From: Nocardia vinacea
Lineage (GTDB): Bacteria; Actinomycetota; Actinomycetes; Mycobacteriales; Mycobacteriaceae
Length of the DNA: 64,000 bases
NCBI RefSeq assembly: GCF_035920345.1
Contig: NZ_CP109149.1
Span: 6,510,001 to 6,574,000, forward strand
Direction: 5' to 3'
Below, one piece after another: positions 9,652 through 20,692 of the stretch (its first letter is position 1; each line of letters opens with the position of its first letter). The notes below the pieces were generated by a model that was given only the letters and a program-made list of their open reading frames with translations, ran no database searches and was not told the DNA's origin. Position numbers and translations under genes: made by a program.

Positions 9652-10592
9652 CGGCCTCCCTCCAGCAGCTCGATCAGAGCCGGATTGGTCTTGGCGCGTT
9701 CGGCCGTGCGCAGCGACATTGCGCGATAGCCCGCGGCCAGACGGGTATCGACCGCTTCCAGGGCGGTCAGATGGGCGGCAACGGCATCCGCGTCGCCGCG
9801 CGCCACCGGGCCGGTCAGCGCCGACTGACCGCGGCGCAGGGCATTGTCGAGCGCGGCGGAGGCCAAGGGGGCGAGCAGGCGTTCGGCCAGACCATTGGGT
9901 TGATCGTCGACGATCTGCTGGCCGAGCAGGCCGGGGCCCGCCAGTGCGGCGCGCAGTCCGTCGACCGCGTCCAGGATGACCGTGACCAGGTGATTACTGC
10001 CGTGTGCGAGCGCCGCGTGATAAAGCTGGCGATTTTCTTCCTGCACCCGAACCGGCTCACCACCCATTTCGATCACCAGCGATTGCGCGATGGCGAAGCC
10101 GATTTCGTCGGCGGCGGTAATGCCGAAGCAGGCATTGCCGAGACGAGCGACATCCTCATCGTGTCCGGTGAAGGTCATCGCCGGATGGATGGCCAGCGGC
10201 AATACGCCACGCTCGGCCAGCGGAGCAAGCACGCCGACGCCATTCGCGCCGGAGGTGTGCGCAACGATGCTGCCTGCCCGGACCACACCCGCGGATGCGA
10301 GCCCACGCACCAGCCCGGCTAGTTCGGCATCGGGTACGGCCAGCAGCAGCAGCTCGCTGCGTGCGGCCACCTCCTCGACCGGCAGGATCTCGGACTCGGG
10401 CAGTCGAGTGCGGGCCCGATGCACCGACGCATCGGAAATGGCGGCCACACCGAACACCACATGCCCGGCGCGCTCGAGCGCCGCGCCGAGTGCGGAGCCG
10501 ACGCGGCCCGCCGAGACGATTCCCACCGTCAAGCGTGCAGGCGCGGGGTCACCCGAAGCAGCGTTGTCAGGGTTGACGCTTCTCGAGGTCAA
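9648..10592 (-). CDS. Rossmann-like/DUF2520 protein of the pantothenate operon
   Basis: A protein of about 314 residues. The N-terminal Rossmann domain starts [18 protein letters not shown], an NAD(P)-type loop with GRVGSAL, and continues through VAHTSGANG and [11 protein letters not shown]. The C-terminal DUF2520 helical domain contains [19 protein letters not shown]. The organisation is like short-chain ketopantoate reductase/6-phosphogluconate dehydrogenase relatives, and position before panC makes a role in pantoate supply plausible but unproven. The start was set at TTG 10592, which has GAGAGGA 6 nt upstream. The frame stays open far upstream only because of the 138-bp tandem repeat. Confidence 0.85.
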   Translation of the reverse strand: MTSRSVNPDNAASGDPAPARLTVGIVSAGRVGSALGAALERAGHVVFGVAAISDASVHRARTRLPESEILPVEEVAARSELLLLAVPDAELAGLVRGLASAGVVRAGSIVAHTSGANGVGVLAPLAERGVLPLAIHPAMTFTGHDEDVARLGNACFGITAADEIGFAIAQSLVIEMGGEPVRVQEENRQLYHAALAHGSNHLVTVILDAVDGLRAALAGPGLLGQQIVDDQPNGLAERLLAPLASAALDNALRRGQSALTGPVARGDADAVAAHLTALEAVDTRLAAGYRAMSLRTAERAKTNPALIELLEGGR

Positions 10593-10803
10593 CGTTGTCC
10601 TCTCGATGTCGTTCCAGTCCCGGACAACCGGGTACCAGACGTTCCGCACCGAGAATATCGGCCCATGGCTCGCCGATGCCACGGGGCACCCGCGTGATTT
10701 ACACCGCAGTGCTGTGTTTGATTTGCCGCGCCTGCGGCGCGGCGTGTTCGCGGCCCCCTGTGTCTCGCGTCCGAGCCGTCGAGACTCGCGACTTCGTCGC
10801 ATG

Positions 10804-11418
10804 CGCTTCGACGACTCGGACGCGAGACGGGCCGCGAACGGGTCGCTCGTAAGACTCGCTCCGTTGGGGTCGTTGATGGTGGATCGTTCGGCCACCGATG
10901 CACACACGCCCGATGGCCGAGCCCTACACGTGCAGCGCGCACGCTTCGACGGCTCGGACGCGAGACGGGCCGCGAACGGGTCGCTCGTAAGACTCGCTCC
11001 GTTGGGGTCGTTGATGGTGGATCGTTCAGCCACCGATGCACACACGCCCGATGGCCGAGCCCTACACGTGCAGCGCGCACGCTTCGACGACTCGCACGCG
11101 AGACGAGCCAGAACCGGCCGCTCGTAAAGACTCACTCCGTTGGGGTCGTTGATGGTGGATCGTTCAGCCACCGATGCACACACGCCCGATGGCCGAGCCC
11201 TACACGTGCAGCGCACACGCTTCGACGACCCGGACGCGAGACGGGCCGCGAACAGGTCGCTCGTAAGACTCGCTCCGTTGGGGTCGTTGATGGTGGATCG
11301 TTCGGCCACCGATGCACACGCGCCCGATGGCCGAGCCCTACACGTGCAGCGCACACGCTTCAACAACTCCGACACGAGACAGGCCACGAACCCGCCGCTC
11401 GTAAAACTCGCTCCGTGG
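10804..11418. repeat. 138-bp tandem repeat array (about 4.5 copies)
   Basis: Copies begin at 10804, 10942, 11080 and 11218, with a partial fifth at 11356-11418; the spacing is exactly 138 bp each time. Units differ at a small number of positions. Each contains GGTGGATCGTTC and CGATGGCCGAGCCCTACACG. Because 138 is a multiple of three, the unit stays open in frames on both strands, producing long artificial reading frames. The array fills the space between the start of the DUF2520 gene and the 3' end of the DUF6779 gene. No gene is supported within 10593-11453. Confidence 0.9.
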
Positions 11419-11453
11419 TGGTCGCTGGCAGAGCCGTCACCGCTCGGCGCTGA

Positions 11454-12503
11454 TCAGCGCCCCGTACGGCCCTTCTCTTCGGACTGCAGGTTGGCCATGA
11501 TCTCGGCGACCGAAAGTCGGCGTGAGGAGTTGCCGGAGTCAGCATCCGGATCTACTCGGCGACGGCGGCGGGAGCTGGCGCCGAGGGGCGGGACCGCGGT
11601 CGTCGGATGCGGGGTGGGCTCCGGGTGTGGCGTCGGGGTGGACGGCTCCGGTGTCGAGAGGTCATGCGACTCGGGTTCGGACGGCTCCGGCGACGACGGG
11701 CGCGGCGGCACGGTGTACTCCAACGGCTGCAGCCGCGGCGGGACACCGGTCTTTTCCGGGTCCTCGGTGAACGCGTCGGCCCAGCCGCCGGTGGTGGTGA
11801 GCGGGTCGTTGTCGATCTCGGCGTCGGCGATATCCGCAGCATCGAGATCGTCGACCGAGACGATCGCGGTCTCCGCGGTCACCGGATCGTCGAACGGGCT
11901 GGCGAACCGCGGAGGCTCCGGATGATCCGATTCGAAGACCGGGGTCAAGGTGCTGGGAGATTGCTGGAATGCCATGTCCAGCCAGGTGTCGGCATTCGCC
12001 GAGCTATTGTTGGCCGAATTTCCGAATGCACTCGGCAACTCGTGAATCCGGGTCGCATCGGCGCGCAATGCGGGTCGATCCATCGGCAGATCACCGTCGA
12101 AGAGCCGCTGCAGACTCTCGCGCAGCACGGTTAGTTCGGCGCGCAGCGCGGCCATTTCGGCCGCATCGGCACCCACTTCCGCGCGCACCCGCGCCTCGAC
12201 GCCGAGCTCGTATTCGCGCCGGGCGGTCACCTCACGTTCCAACTGGAGCTCGTACACCGTCTGCAGGTCACGAACCTTGGCCTTATCGATCGTGGCTTCC
12301 TTGCGGTACCGCGTCGCGGCCAAAGCGCCGATGACGGCCGCCCACAGCGCCGCCACCAAGCCGATCCGAACAAACTGCAGACGGTCACTGAAAACCAGGA
12401 AAACGCTGGCAACCAGACCGAGCAGAATCAATACGCCGATGAACAATTTTCCCGCGTCGTCCCGCCGTCGACGAGAGGTGCTGCTACGGGAGGGTGAAAC
12501 CAT
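11454..12503 (-). CDS. Membrane-anchored DUF6779-type protein (Rv3604c-like)
   Basis: A 349-residue protein: basic Ser/Arg-rich N-terminus, two transmembrane segments (about residues 19-39 and 45-63), a Glu/Arg-rich helical stretch likely to form a coiled coil (about 70-135), then a long acidic Pro/Ser/Thr-rich tail ending with an Arg-rich patch and SVAEIMANLQSEEKGR. The topology matches the Ala/Pro-rich membrane protein that sits between the panC and folK groups in mycobacteria. Function unknown. The start ATG 12503 (MVSPSRSS) is the only good candidate. Confidence 0.75.
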   Translation of the reverse strand: MVSPSRSSTSRRRRDDAGKLFIGVLILLGLVASVFLVFSDRLQFVRIGLVAALWAAVIGALAATRYRKEATIDKAKVRDLQTVYELQLEREVTARREYELGVEARVRAEVGADAAEMAALRAELTVLRESLQRLFDGDLPMDRPALRADATRIHELPSAFGNSANNSSANADTWLDMAFQQSPSTLTPVFESDHPEPPRFASPFDDPVTAETAIVSVDDLDAADIADAEIDNDPLTTTGGWADAFTEDPEKTGVPPRLQPLEYTVPPRPSSPEPSEPESHDLSTPEPSTPTPHPEPTPHPTTAVPPLGASSRRRRRVDPDADSGNSSRRLSVAEIMANLQSEEKGRTGR

Positions 12504-12573
12504 GCACGCCAGGGTAGCTTGATCAGCCAGCCGCGCCCAGATTCCCGTGCGGTGATTCCGACGGGATTACTTG

Positions 12574-13050
12574 CTATGTAGTTGCTGGATCATCCGAAGG
12601 GTCCTCGGGAGCCCGACAGCAATACTCCAGCCACAGTGCCGCAGCTACCAAAGCCACCCCCGCCAGCATCCCGACAATGGCGCCGGGACTATCCGCACCC
12701 GCCGCATTCAAGGTGCCGCGCTGCGGAAAGACCCAGAAAAGGAAACCCAGCCAGACACCGGCGGCAAGCGAGCCGACCTGCGCGGACGCCTTCGCCAACG
12801 CGACCGCGCGGGCCGCGGTGATCGGATGCAACTGATGGCTGCCGTCGCCGATCTGATGTTCATTGACCCGTCCGCGAATTACGAAGCCGAGCGCAACTTC
12901 GATCGCGGCGACCGGATAAAGAGATGCGCCCGCATAAATCGAGATCGGCGGAAAACTGCCATAGGCCATTCGCGTGAGCACCCAGGCGATGAGCGCCGCG
13001 ATAACGACATTGGCGATGAGATCGAGGATCCGGGTCGGCTTCAGTTTCAC
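12574..13050 (-). CDS. DUF3180 membrane protein
   Basis: A 158-residue protein with four predicted transmembrane helices (about residues 8-28, 36-58, 80-105, 120-145), beginning KLKPTRILDLIANVV and containing AYGSFPPISIYAG, which fits DUF3180. Function is unknown, but the gene is consistently linked to folK in the Mycobacteriales. The GTG start overlaps the folK stop by one base (TAGTG), so it is co-translated with the folate operon. Confidence 0.85.
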   Translation of the reverse strand: MKLKPTRILDLIANVVIAALIAWVLTRMAYGSFPPISIYAGASLYPVAAIEVALGFVIRGRVNEHQIGDGSHQLHPITAARAVALAKASAQVGSLAAGVWLGFLFWVFPQRGTLNAAGADSPGAIVGMLAGVALVAAALWLEYCCRAPEDPSDDPATT

Positions 13051-13583
13051 TACGCCGATCCCTCCGCGGCAGCCGACAGCACGAATTCGGTCGGCCGGAC
13101 GCCGGCGCGCTCGGCCGCGTCGAGTTCGGTGAGCCAGTCGCGCACCGGCCGGGCGGTTCCATCGACATCGAGTTCCGCGTCCGGCTGCACATCCAGCCAC
13201 GGGATGAGCACAAAGGCCCGGTTGTGTGCCTGCGGATGCGGCAAGGTCAATTCCGGATCGTCGCTGCGGCAGACCACGCCGCCATCGGCACACCACACCA
13301 CATCGACATCGAGAGTGCGCGCACCCCAACGCACCTCGCGCACCCGCCCGGCGGCCTGCTCCAACTGTTGCCCGAAGCGCAGCCAATCGTGCGCGCCGAA
13401 CTCCGGATCATCAGCCAGCACAACGGCATTGAAATAGTCGTCCTGTTCGACCCCGCCCCATGGCGCAGTCGAGTACACCGACGAAACCGCGACCACGCGA
13501 TCCCCCAACCCCTCGACAACACTGCGCAGATGTGCGAGCCGATCGCCCAGATTGGAGCCGATCGACAAGACGGCGCGACTCAT
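13050..13583 (-). CDS. folK: 2-amino-4-hydroxy-6-hydroxymethyldihydropteridine pyrophosphokinase
   Basis: A 177-residue HPPK that transfers pyrophosphate from ATP to the pterin alcohol before FolP. Motifs are LSIGSNLGDR, VYSTAPWGGVEQDDYFNAV, RTLDVDVVW (Mg-binding Asp pair) and LTLPHPQAHNRAFVL. The start ATG overlaps the stop codon of a 26-residue mini-ORF (ATGA), which itself is one of two tandem copies separating folK from folB. Confidence 0.97.
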   Translation of the reverse strand: MSRAVLSIGSNLGDRLAHLRSVVEGLGDRVVAVSSVYSTAPWGGVEQDDYFNAVVLADDPEFGAHDWLRFGQQLEQAAGRVREVRWGARTLDVDVVWCADGGVVCRSDDPELTLPHPQAHNRAFVLIPWLDVQPDAELDVDGTARPVRDWLTELDAAERAGVRPTEFVLSAAAEGSA

Positions 13584-13660
13584 GGCTCCACCTCGCTGGC
13601 GCTCGGTTCCGCCATCGTCGGGGACGCTGTGTTATTGATTCCCTCGCTGCGCTCGCTCAT
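13580..13660 (-). CDS. 26-residue mini-ORF, second of two tandem copies between folB and folK
   Basis: ATG 13660 opens [26 protein letters not shown], ending in a TGA (13582-13580) that overlaps the folK start ATG. It is one unit of a 77-bp tandem repeat and matches the mini-ORF upstream of the flavin reductase at 48781. Whether a stable peptide is made is unknown; it may act only to keep ribosomes coupled to the next gene. Confidence 0.5.
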   Translation of the reverse strand: MSERSEGINNTASPTMAEPSASEVEP

Positions 13661-13770
13661 GGCTCCACCTCGCCGGCGCTCGGTTCCGCCATCGTCGGGG
13701 ACGCTGTGTTATTGATTCCCTCGCTGCGCTCGCTCATGGCTCCACCTCGCCGGCGCTCGGTTCCACCACG
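13584..13770. repeat. 77-bp tandem repeat (two full copies plus a partial third)
   Basis: Full units span 13584-13660 and 13661-13737; the partial third (13738-13770) encodes the last residues of FolB, so FolB and both mini-ORFs end in nearly the same EPSAxEVEP. Units differ by a single base or so. The same sequence family occurs at 33335-33409 and 48781-48861. Confidence 0.9.
13657..13737 (-). CDS. 26-residue mini-ORF, first of two tandem copies between folB and folK
   Basis: ATG 13737 overlaps the folB stop (ATGA) and its own TGA (13659-13657) overlaps the ATG of the next copy. The product begins [10 protein letters not shown] and ends EPSAGEVEP. The chain folB / mini-ORF / mini-ORF / folK is thus linked by three successive 4-bp overlaps. 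Confidence 0.5.
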   Translation of the reverse strand: MSERSEGINNTASPTMAEPSAGEVEP

Positions 13771-14195
13771 ACTCCCCGCTGCCGCGAGGTGACCACGCGG
13801 ACATCGGCGAAGGTGTGCGGAATCGGCGCGGACGGTTTGTGCACGACCACCTCGACCGACTGGATGCGGGGATCGGTCATCACATCGTCGGCGATCTCGG
13901 CGACCACCTTTTCGATGAGATTGCGCGGCGGGCCCTGGATGATCTGCACGGCGCGCTCGGCGAGGGCGCCGTAGTCGATGGTGTTCGCGAGGTCGTCGGT
14001 GGCCGCGGCGGCGGCGAAATCGGTCCATACCGTCAGATCGACCAGGAACTCCTGGCCGTCGCGGCGTTCGTAGTCGAAGCAGCCGTGATAGCCGTATGCG
14101 CGCAGGCCGCGCAGCTCGATCCGGTCCAACTGCTCGGTCCCACCCGTCTCCCGGCCACCACCCCTCATCGAATCGCTGCGTGACGCTGCGGTCAT
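13734..14195 (-). CDS. folB: Dihydroneopterin aldolase
   Basis: A protein of about 153 residues. The core starts [21 protein letters not shown], containing the substrate-binding YHG/E region, and has [24 protein letters not shown] and [13 protein letters not shown]. It cleaves dihydroneopterin to 6-hydroxymethyl-dihydropterin and glycolaldehyde. The first 20 residues and the last nine (EPSAGEVEP) are outside the family core; the tail is encoded by the dispersed repeat. The start overlaps the folP stop by 4 bp. Confidence 0.95.
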   Translation of the reverse strand: MTAASRSDSMRGGGRETGGTEQLDRIELRGLRAYGYHGCFDYERRDGQEFLVDLTVWTDFAAAAATDDLANTIDYGALAERAVQIIQGPPRNLIEKVVAEIADDVMTDPRIQSVEVVVHKPSAPIPHTFADVRVVTSRQRGVVVEPSAGEVEP

Positions 14196-15088
14196 TTCGC
14201 GGCTCCTCGGGTGCTGGTTCGGGCGGCGCGCAGCCAGGCGTCGGTCACTGCAATAGCATCCAGCGAGGCGCGCACATCGTGGACGCGGACACCCCAGGCC
14301 CCGTGGAGGGCGGCCAGCGCCGACACCGTCGCGGTGGCGGTCTCCCGGCCGTCGGGTGGGCGCGGGCCCGCGGCATCGGCGAGCAGGGCGCCGAGGAATC
14401 GTTTACGGGAGGCGCCGATGAGAATCGGCAGCCCGTGGCCGACCAATTCGGGCAGTGCGCCGAGTAGCGCCCAATTGTGTTCGGCATTCTTGGCGAAACC
14501 GAGGCCGGGATCGAGTACCAGCCGGGACCGATCCACACCGGCCGCTACGGCCAGGTCCACCTGTGCGGTCAATTCGGCGAGCACCTCGGCTACCACATCG
14601 TCGTAGTGGTCGGCCGGACCGGTGTGCCGATAGTCCGCGCCCGCCCGCCAATGCATGAGGATCCACGGAACCTCTGCTGCTGCAACGACTTTCACCATAT
14701 CCGGATCGGCGCGGCCACCGGAGACATCGTTGACGACCGATACTCCGGCCGCGATCGCCGCCTCGGCGACACCGGCCCGCATAGTGTCCACACTGGTCGG
14801 CACACCGGCAGCTACCAAGCCGCGAATGACCGGAACCACCCGCGCGGCCTCGGTTTCCGGGTCGATCCGCACCGCACCGGGCCGGGTCGACTCGCCGCCG
14901 ATATCGATGATGTCGGCGCCCGCCTCGTACAGCTCGATGCCGTGCGCGATGGCCAGGCTCGGATCGAGATAGCGGCCGCCGTCGGAAAACGAATCGCTGG
15001 TGACGTTCACGACACCCATCACCACACAGGAGCGACTATCACGCGGCGCGACACTGCTCCGGAGGGGATCGGGGGCATGAGTCGACAC
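14192..15088 (-). CDS. folP: Dihydropteroate synthase
   Basis: A protein of about 298 residues joining p-aminobenzoate to the pterin pyrophosphate; the sulfonamide target. Motifs are [53 protein letters not shown] and [10 protein letters not shown]. The start was set at GTG 15088, 11 nt after the folE stop and preceded by GTGAGG; a longer frame exists but overlaps folE. It overlaps folB downstream. Operon order folE-folP-folB-folK is that of mycobacteria. Confidence 0.96.
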   Translation of the reverse strand: MSTHAPDPLRSSVAPRDSRSCVVMGVVNVTSDSFSDGGRYLDPSLAIAHGIELYEAGADIIDIGGESTRPGAVRIDPETEAARVVPVIRGLVAAGVPTSVDTMRAGVAEAAIAAGVSVVNDVSGGRADPDMVKVVAAAEVPWILMHWRAGADYRHTGPADHYDDVVAEVLAELTAQVDLAVAAGVDRSRLVLDPGLGFAKNAEHNWALLGALPELVGHGLPILIGASRKRFLGALLADAAGPRPPDGRETATATVSALAALHGAWGVRVHDVRASLDAIAVTDAWLRAARTSTRGAAK

Positions 15089-15099
15089 CGCGCGGTGCC

Positions 15100-15816
15100 T
15101 CACTTCCGCAGGATCAGATCGAGGGCCTCGGCCCGCGAGGCGGCGTTGGACTGCAGCAGACCGCGCACGGCGGAGGTGGTGGTGCTGGCACCGGGCTTGC
15201 GGATACCGCGCATGGCCATGCACAGGTGCTCGGCCTCGATCACGACGATGGCGCCGCGCGGATCCAGCTTGCGCATGACGGCATCGGCGATCTGGCTGGT
15301 CAGCCGCTCCTGCACCTGCGGACGCTTGGCGTACAGATCGACCAGTCTGGCCAGTTTGGACAGTCCGGTTACCCGGCCGTGCGGGCCCGGAATGTAGCCG
15401 ACGTGCGCGACGCCATGGAAGGACACCAAATGGTGCTCACAGGTCGAGTACAGCGGGATATCGCGAACCAGCACCAGTTCCTGGTGCCCCTCGTCGAAGG
15501 TGGTGTTCAGCACCGCATCCGGCTCGGTGAAGAGCCCGGCGAACATCTCCCGATAGGCACGGGCAACTCGCGCGGGCGTATCGATCAGGCCGGGCCGGTC
15601 CGGATTCTCACCGACCGCGATCAGCAATTCTCGGATCGCGGCCTCGGCTCGGGGCTGATCGAATGGGCTGCCGGTCTCCAGTGCGATCAGGTCGGGCCCG
15701 GCCGGGCCCGCACCGTTGTACTTGACCGGTTCGTCGAATTCGTCGAAAGCGCTGGCATTCGCAACGGCACCGCCGTTCACATGCCCCGGCCCACCGACGT
15801 GATTGTTGGCCGACAA
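15100..15816 (-). CDS. folE: GTP cyclohydrolase I
   Basis: A protein of about 238 residues converting GTP to 7,8-dihydroneopterin triphosphate. Zinc and active-site motifs are seen: [33 protein letters not shown] and [17 protein letters not shown]. The first 45 residues are a variable extension. The best start is TTG 15816, preceded by GGAGG about 8 nt away; no ATG or GTG in this frame has such a site. It begins the folate operon 73 bp after ftsH. Confidence 0.95.
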   Translation of the reverse strand: MSANNHVGGPGHVNGGAVANASAFDEFDEPVKYNGAGPAGPDLIALETGSPFDQPRAEAAIRELLIAVGENPDRPGLIDTPARVARAYREMFAGLFTEPDAVLNTTFDEGHQELVLVRDIPLYSTCEHHLVSFHGVAHVGYIPGPHGRVTGLSKLARLVDLYAKRPQVQERLTSQIADAVMRKLDPRGAIVVIEAEHLCMAMRGIRKPGASTTTSAVRGLLQSNAASRAEALDLILRK

Positions 15817-15889
15817 TCGAGGACACCTCCAAAATCTCAGGCGCGAGCAATCTCCCCGCACCCAGATGGTCGAGCCTAATCGGCACGTG

Positions 15890-18271
<2,382 letters not shown>

Positions 18272-18550
18272 AGAGCTTAGGCCGGGCGGCCAGTCCTTTC
18301 CGGGTGTCTCCGGTGCATGCCTAGCGTGGCGTCGGGCGCGTCCCGTCCGGTAGTTCGGATGCGGACATGCCACGTTACCGCGTACGGTCTAGTCGATACA
18401 TCGCGCAGTTCGGCAGCTGGTGTAGTTCGACAGGTAAACGGTCGGGGAACGTCCGTGGTTCCCGAAGTCTCCGGTCGGGTTACGCCAAGTGGTCACAATC
18501 ATGTCATGTTCGGCCTATCGTGAGCGACGACACATAAGAGCGCAGGGGGT

Positions 18551-19498
18551 ATGGACATAGTTGAGCTACGGACACCCACAGCGATACTGCGGCACGGCCG
18601 TGGACGACTGATCGTTCTACGCCCGGGCAGCGAGGGCGAGCGCGTCCTCGATGTGCCGGTCACCGATCTACTCAAGGTTCGGCTGAACCGCCGCGCCGAC
18701 GATGCCGTCGTCATCGAGATCTATCTGCGTTATCCCACGCCCGTGCTCACCGGTGTGCCCGCCGACCGCACCCCGCTACCGGTATTGATAGCCGAACACG
18801 ATTTCCCCGCGGCCGCCGAGATCGTCGAGCGCATCAACGGTCAGATCCTGGCCGGCCAGCGCATCGATGTGGCCGCACCCGATCTACAGCCGCCCGCCCC
18901 GCAGTGGGGTAAGAGCGGGCCGACCAGAGCCGATGTCGATCGAGCCGTGCGGCGGATGACCCCCAAGCGCGAAGCCAAGGCGGCGATAGCCGCTCTGCAT
19001 CGCTATGTCACCGTCGACGAATATGTGCTGGAGACCGCCATTGTGGTGGCGCATCCGCCCGCGGGCACCGGCCCCGGCCTGCTGGCCGCGACCACCGGAC
19101 GGCTGCTCTTCATCTCCATCGGCCCCGGCGACAGGTACGCCCACGAGCTACCCATCCCGGTCGTCATGTGGGCGCGCACCACCGACGGCGCCGTGACGGC
19201 GCCCGGTGAGATCGGCTCGGTGCGTGGCGAGACCGGCATCGATGTGCACGACGGAAACGTCACGTTGCATTTCACCGGCACCGATCGGGCCGATACCGAA
19301 CGCGTCACCTGCGCGGTGAATTTCGCCGTCCGGCGCGATTCGGCCGACAGCGCGGCCGGTCCAGCCGATCCAGGCGTCGCCCAGCTTTATTCCGAATGGG
19401 AATTGCTGGTGGAGCGGCATTCCCTCGGCATGGTCGATGACGGACAGTTCCAGCGCTACGGCCGCGGGATTCTGCGCTCACTCCCCGACGGGCACTGA
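18551..19498 (+). CDS. Conserved hypothetical protein
   Basis: A 315-residue soluble protein with no signal peptide or membrane segment. It begins MDIVELRTPTAILRHGRGRL. A central part (about residues 150-260) has alternating hydrophobic strands, including GLLAATTGRLLFISIG, which resembles bacterial PH-like domains, but this is only a fold impression. It is divergent from ftsH across 279 bp that must hold both promoters. GCAGGGGGT precedes the ATG. Its 3' end overlaps the convergent DUF1266 gene by 21 bp. Confidence 0.6.
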   Translation: MDIVELRTPTAILRHGRGRLIVLRPGSEGERVLDVPVTDLLKVRLNRRADDAVVIEIYLRYPTPVLTGVPADRTPLPVLIAEHDFPAAAEIVERINGQILAGQRIDVAAPDLQPPAPQWGKSGPTRADVDRAVRRMTPKREAKAAIAALHRYVTVDEYVLETAIVVAHPPAGTGPGLLAATTGRLLFISIGPGDRYAHELPIPVVMWARTTDGAVTAPGEIGSVRGETGIDVHDGNVTLHFTGTDRADTERVTCAVNFAVRRDSADSAAGPADPGVAQLYSEWELLVERHSLGMVDDGQFQRYGRGILRSLPDGH

Positions 19499-20311
19499 TT
19501 GCAGCGTGATCCGCCGCCACGGGCTGGTCGGACGCAACCACAGGCGCAGCAGTTCCATGCGCCGATCCACGCCGCCGTTCTTGAGTTCGGCCAGATCCTC
19601 ACAGGCCTGCCAGTAGGTCCAGCCGGTCAGGTAGGCATCGCCGAATTGGCGCCAATTCCGGTATTTGCGCTGCGCCAGCGGCAGTGCCCGCATCAGATAT
19701 CCCCAGGCCACCTCGGCGTCGAGATAACCCGCGGTAAAGGCCATTCGGGCCACCGCGACCACCCGGGCCAGATCCCAGGCATGGATATCGCTCGGCAGCG
19801 GACGGGCCAGATGATCGGTGAAACCGATTTTGATCGCCTGCGACCAGATGTCGTAATCGCGGACCAGCGCCTCCGGATTGTCCATCCCCCGGAACGAGCC
19901 CACCTGCCGCAGGAAGGCGCGGTGCCGATCGGCCCGCTCACCGAACCGATCGCGTTCACTGGCATTGATCGATGCCATCACCAATGGATGCACCATCGCG
20001 TACAGCGGCGCGTGCATCCCTTCGAGCAGTTGCTCCATGGAGGCCTGCGCCTCGGTGCCGTCGGTGATGCCCCAGGCGCCGGTGAGCGTATCTATGGCGA
20101 GTTCGCGCCGGTCACCGAGCGGATGGTCGCGCTCGGGACCGAGCAGCAGCGCGTCGTGGAAGGCGTCCCAGCGCGCCGAATAGAAGCCGCCGAGTGCGAG
20201 CGCACGCAGTTCGTCATCCGATACCGCCGCGCCGGACCAGTGGTCCTCTTCCCGCTTGTCGAGCTCGTCGTAGGGGAATGTTGTCAAGGTCGGTACACCG
20301 CGGGCAGGCAT
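19478..20311 (-). CDS. DUF1266 protein
   Basis: A 277-residue cytoplasmic protein. The C-terminal half (from about residue 130) is Trp/Ala-rich and helical, with IHAWDLARVVAVARMAFTAGYL and WRQFGDAYLTGW, characteristic of DUF1266. Function unknown; DUF1266 proteins are often encoded near secretion or signalling genes. It converges on the gene at 18551 with a 21-bp overlap and is divergent from the DUF2277 gene. Confidence 0.75.
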   Translation of the reverse strand: MPARGVPTLTTFPYDELDKREEDHWSGAAVSDDELRALALGGFYSARWDAFHDALLLGPERDHPLGDRRELAIDTLTGAWGITDGTEAQASMEQLLEGMHAPLYAMVHPLVMASINASERDRFGERADRHRAFLRQVGSFRGMDNPEALVRDYDIWSQAIKIGFTDHLARPLPSDIHAWDLARVVAVARMAFTAGYLDAEVAWGYLMRALPLAQRKYRNWRQFGDAYLTGWTYWQACEDLAELKNGGVDRRMELLRLWLRPTSPWRRITLQSVPVGE

Positions 20312-20408
20312 ACTCCCGATTGTTCACCATCGATCTTGGATGGACCTGTGTAATCGCTTGGCTTTGTCGGATATGTTTCTTGGCCTGCCTTACCCCGACA
20401 ATGGGCAG

Positions 20409-20414
20409 TAGTGT
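20409..20414 (+). promoter_or_regulatory. -10 box TAGTGT of a probable leaderless transcript
   Basis: TANNNT hexamer ending 6 nt before the ATG at 20421, the spacing expected for a leaderless mRNA; no Shine-Dalgarno is present. Confidence 0.55.
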
Positions 20415-20420
20415 GCTCCC

Positions 20421-20681
20421 ATGAGTAGCAACATCACCCTCCTTCGTGGCCTGGATCCTGCGCCTACCGAGCAGGAAATCTATGCTGCCGCACTGCAGTA
20501 TGTGCGTACGGTCGGTGGCGTGTCCGGCCTGAGCACCACAACCAAGGCAGCCGTCGACAAGGCGGTGAACGCCATCGCGGCAGCGACCACGCAATTGCTC
20601 GCGGATTTACCGGATGCGCGGGTCGCACCGGTCACCGAACCGCCGCTACGCCACGACCGCGAGGTCGCGGAGGCGGAGTAG
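20421..20681 (+). CDS. DUF2277 family protein
   Basis: An 86-residue protein beginning MSSNITLLRGLDP and containing EIYAAALQYVRTVGGVSG, the DUF2277 signature; the family usually starts MCRNI. Function unknown. It is probably translated from a leaderless mRNA. It ends 12 bp from the convergent regulator gene. Confidence 0.85.
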   Translation: MSSNITLLRGLDPAPTEQEIYAAALQYVRTVGGVSGLSTTTKAAVDKAVNAIAAATTQLLADLPDARVAPVTEPPLRHDREVAEAE

Positions 20682-20692
20682 TTCGTAGCGTT

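Noticed and set aside
9648..11387. A 579-codon frame extending the DUF2520 gene through the tandem repeat
   Set aside because: The extension is the 138-bp repeat read in frame; its residues are Arg/Ser/Cys-rich and unlike any family, and a TTG with a good RBS at 10592 fits the domain start.
10804..11418. CRISPR-like or REP array
   Set aside because: 138-bp head-to-tail units with no spacers, so it is a plain tandem repeat.
13584..13770. CRISPR-like array
   Set aside because: Units are contiguous 77-bp tandem copies without unique spacers, and no cas genes are present.
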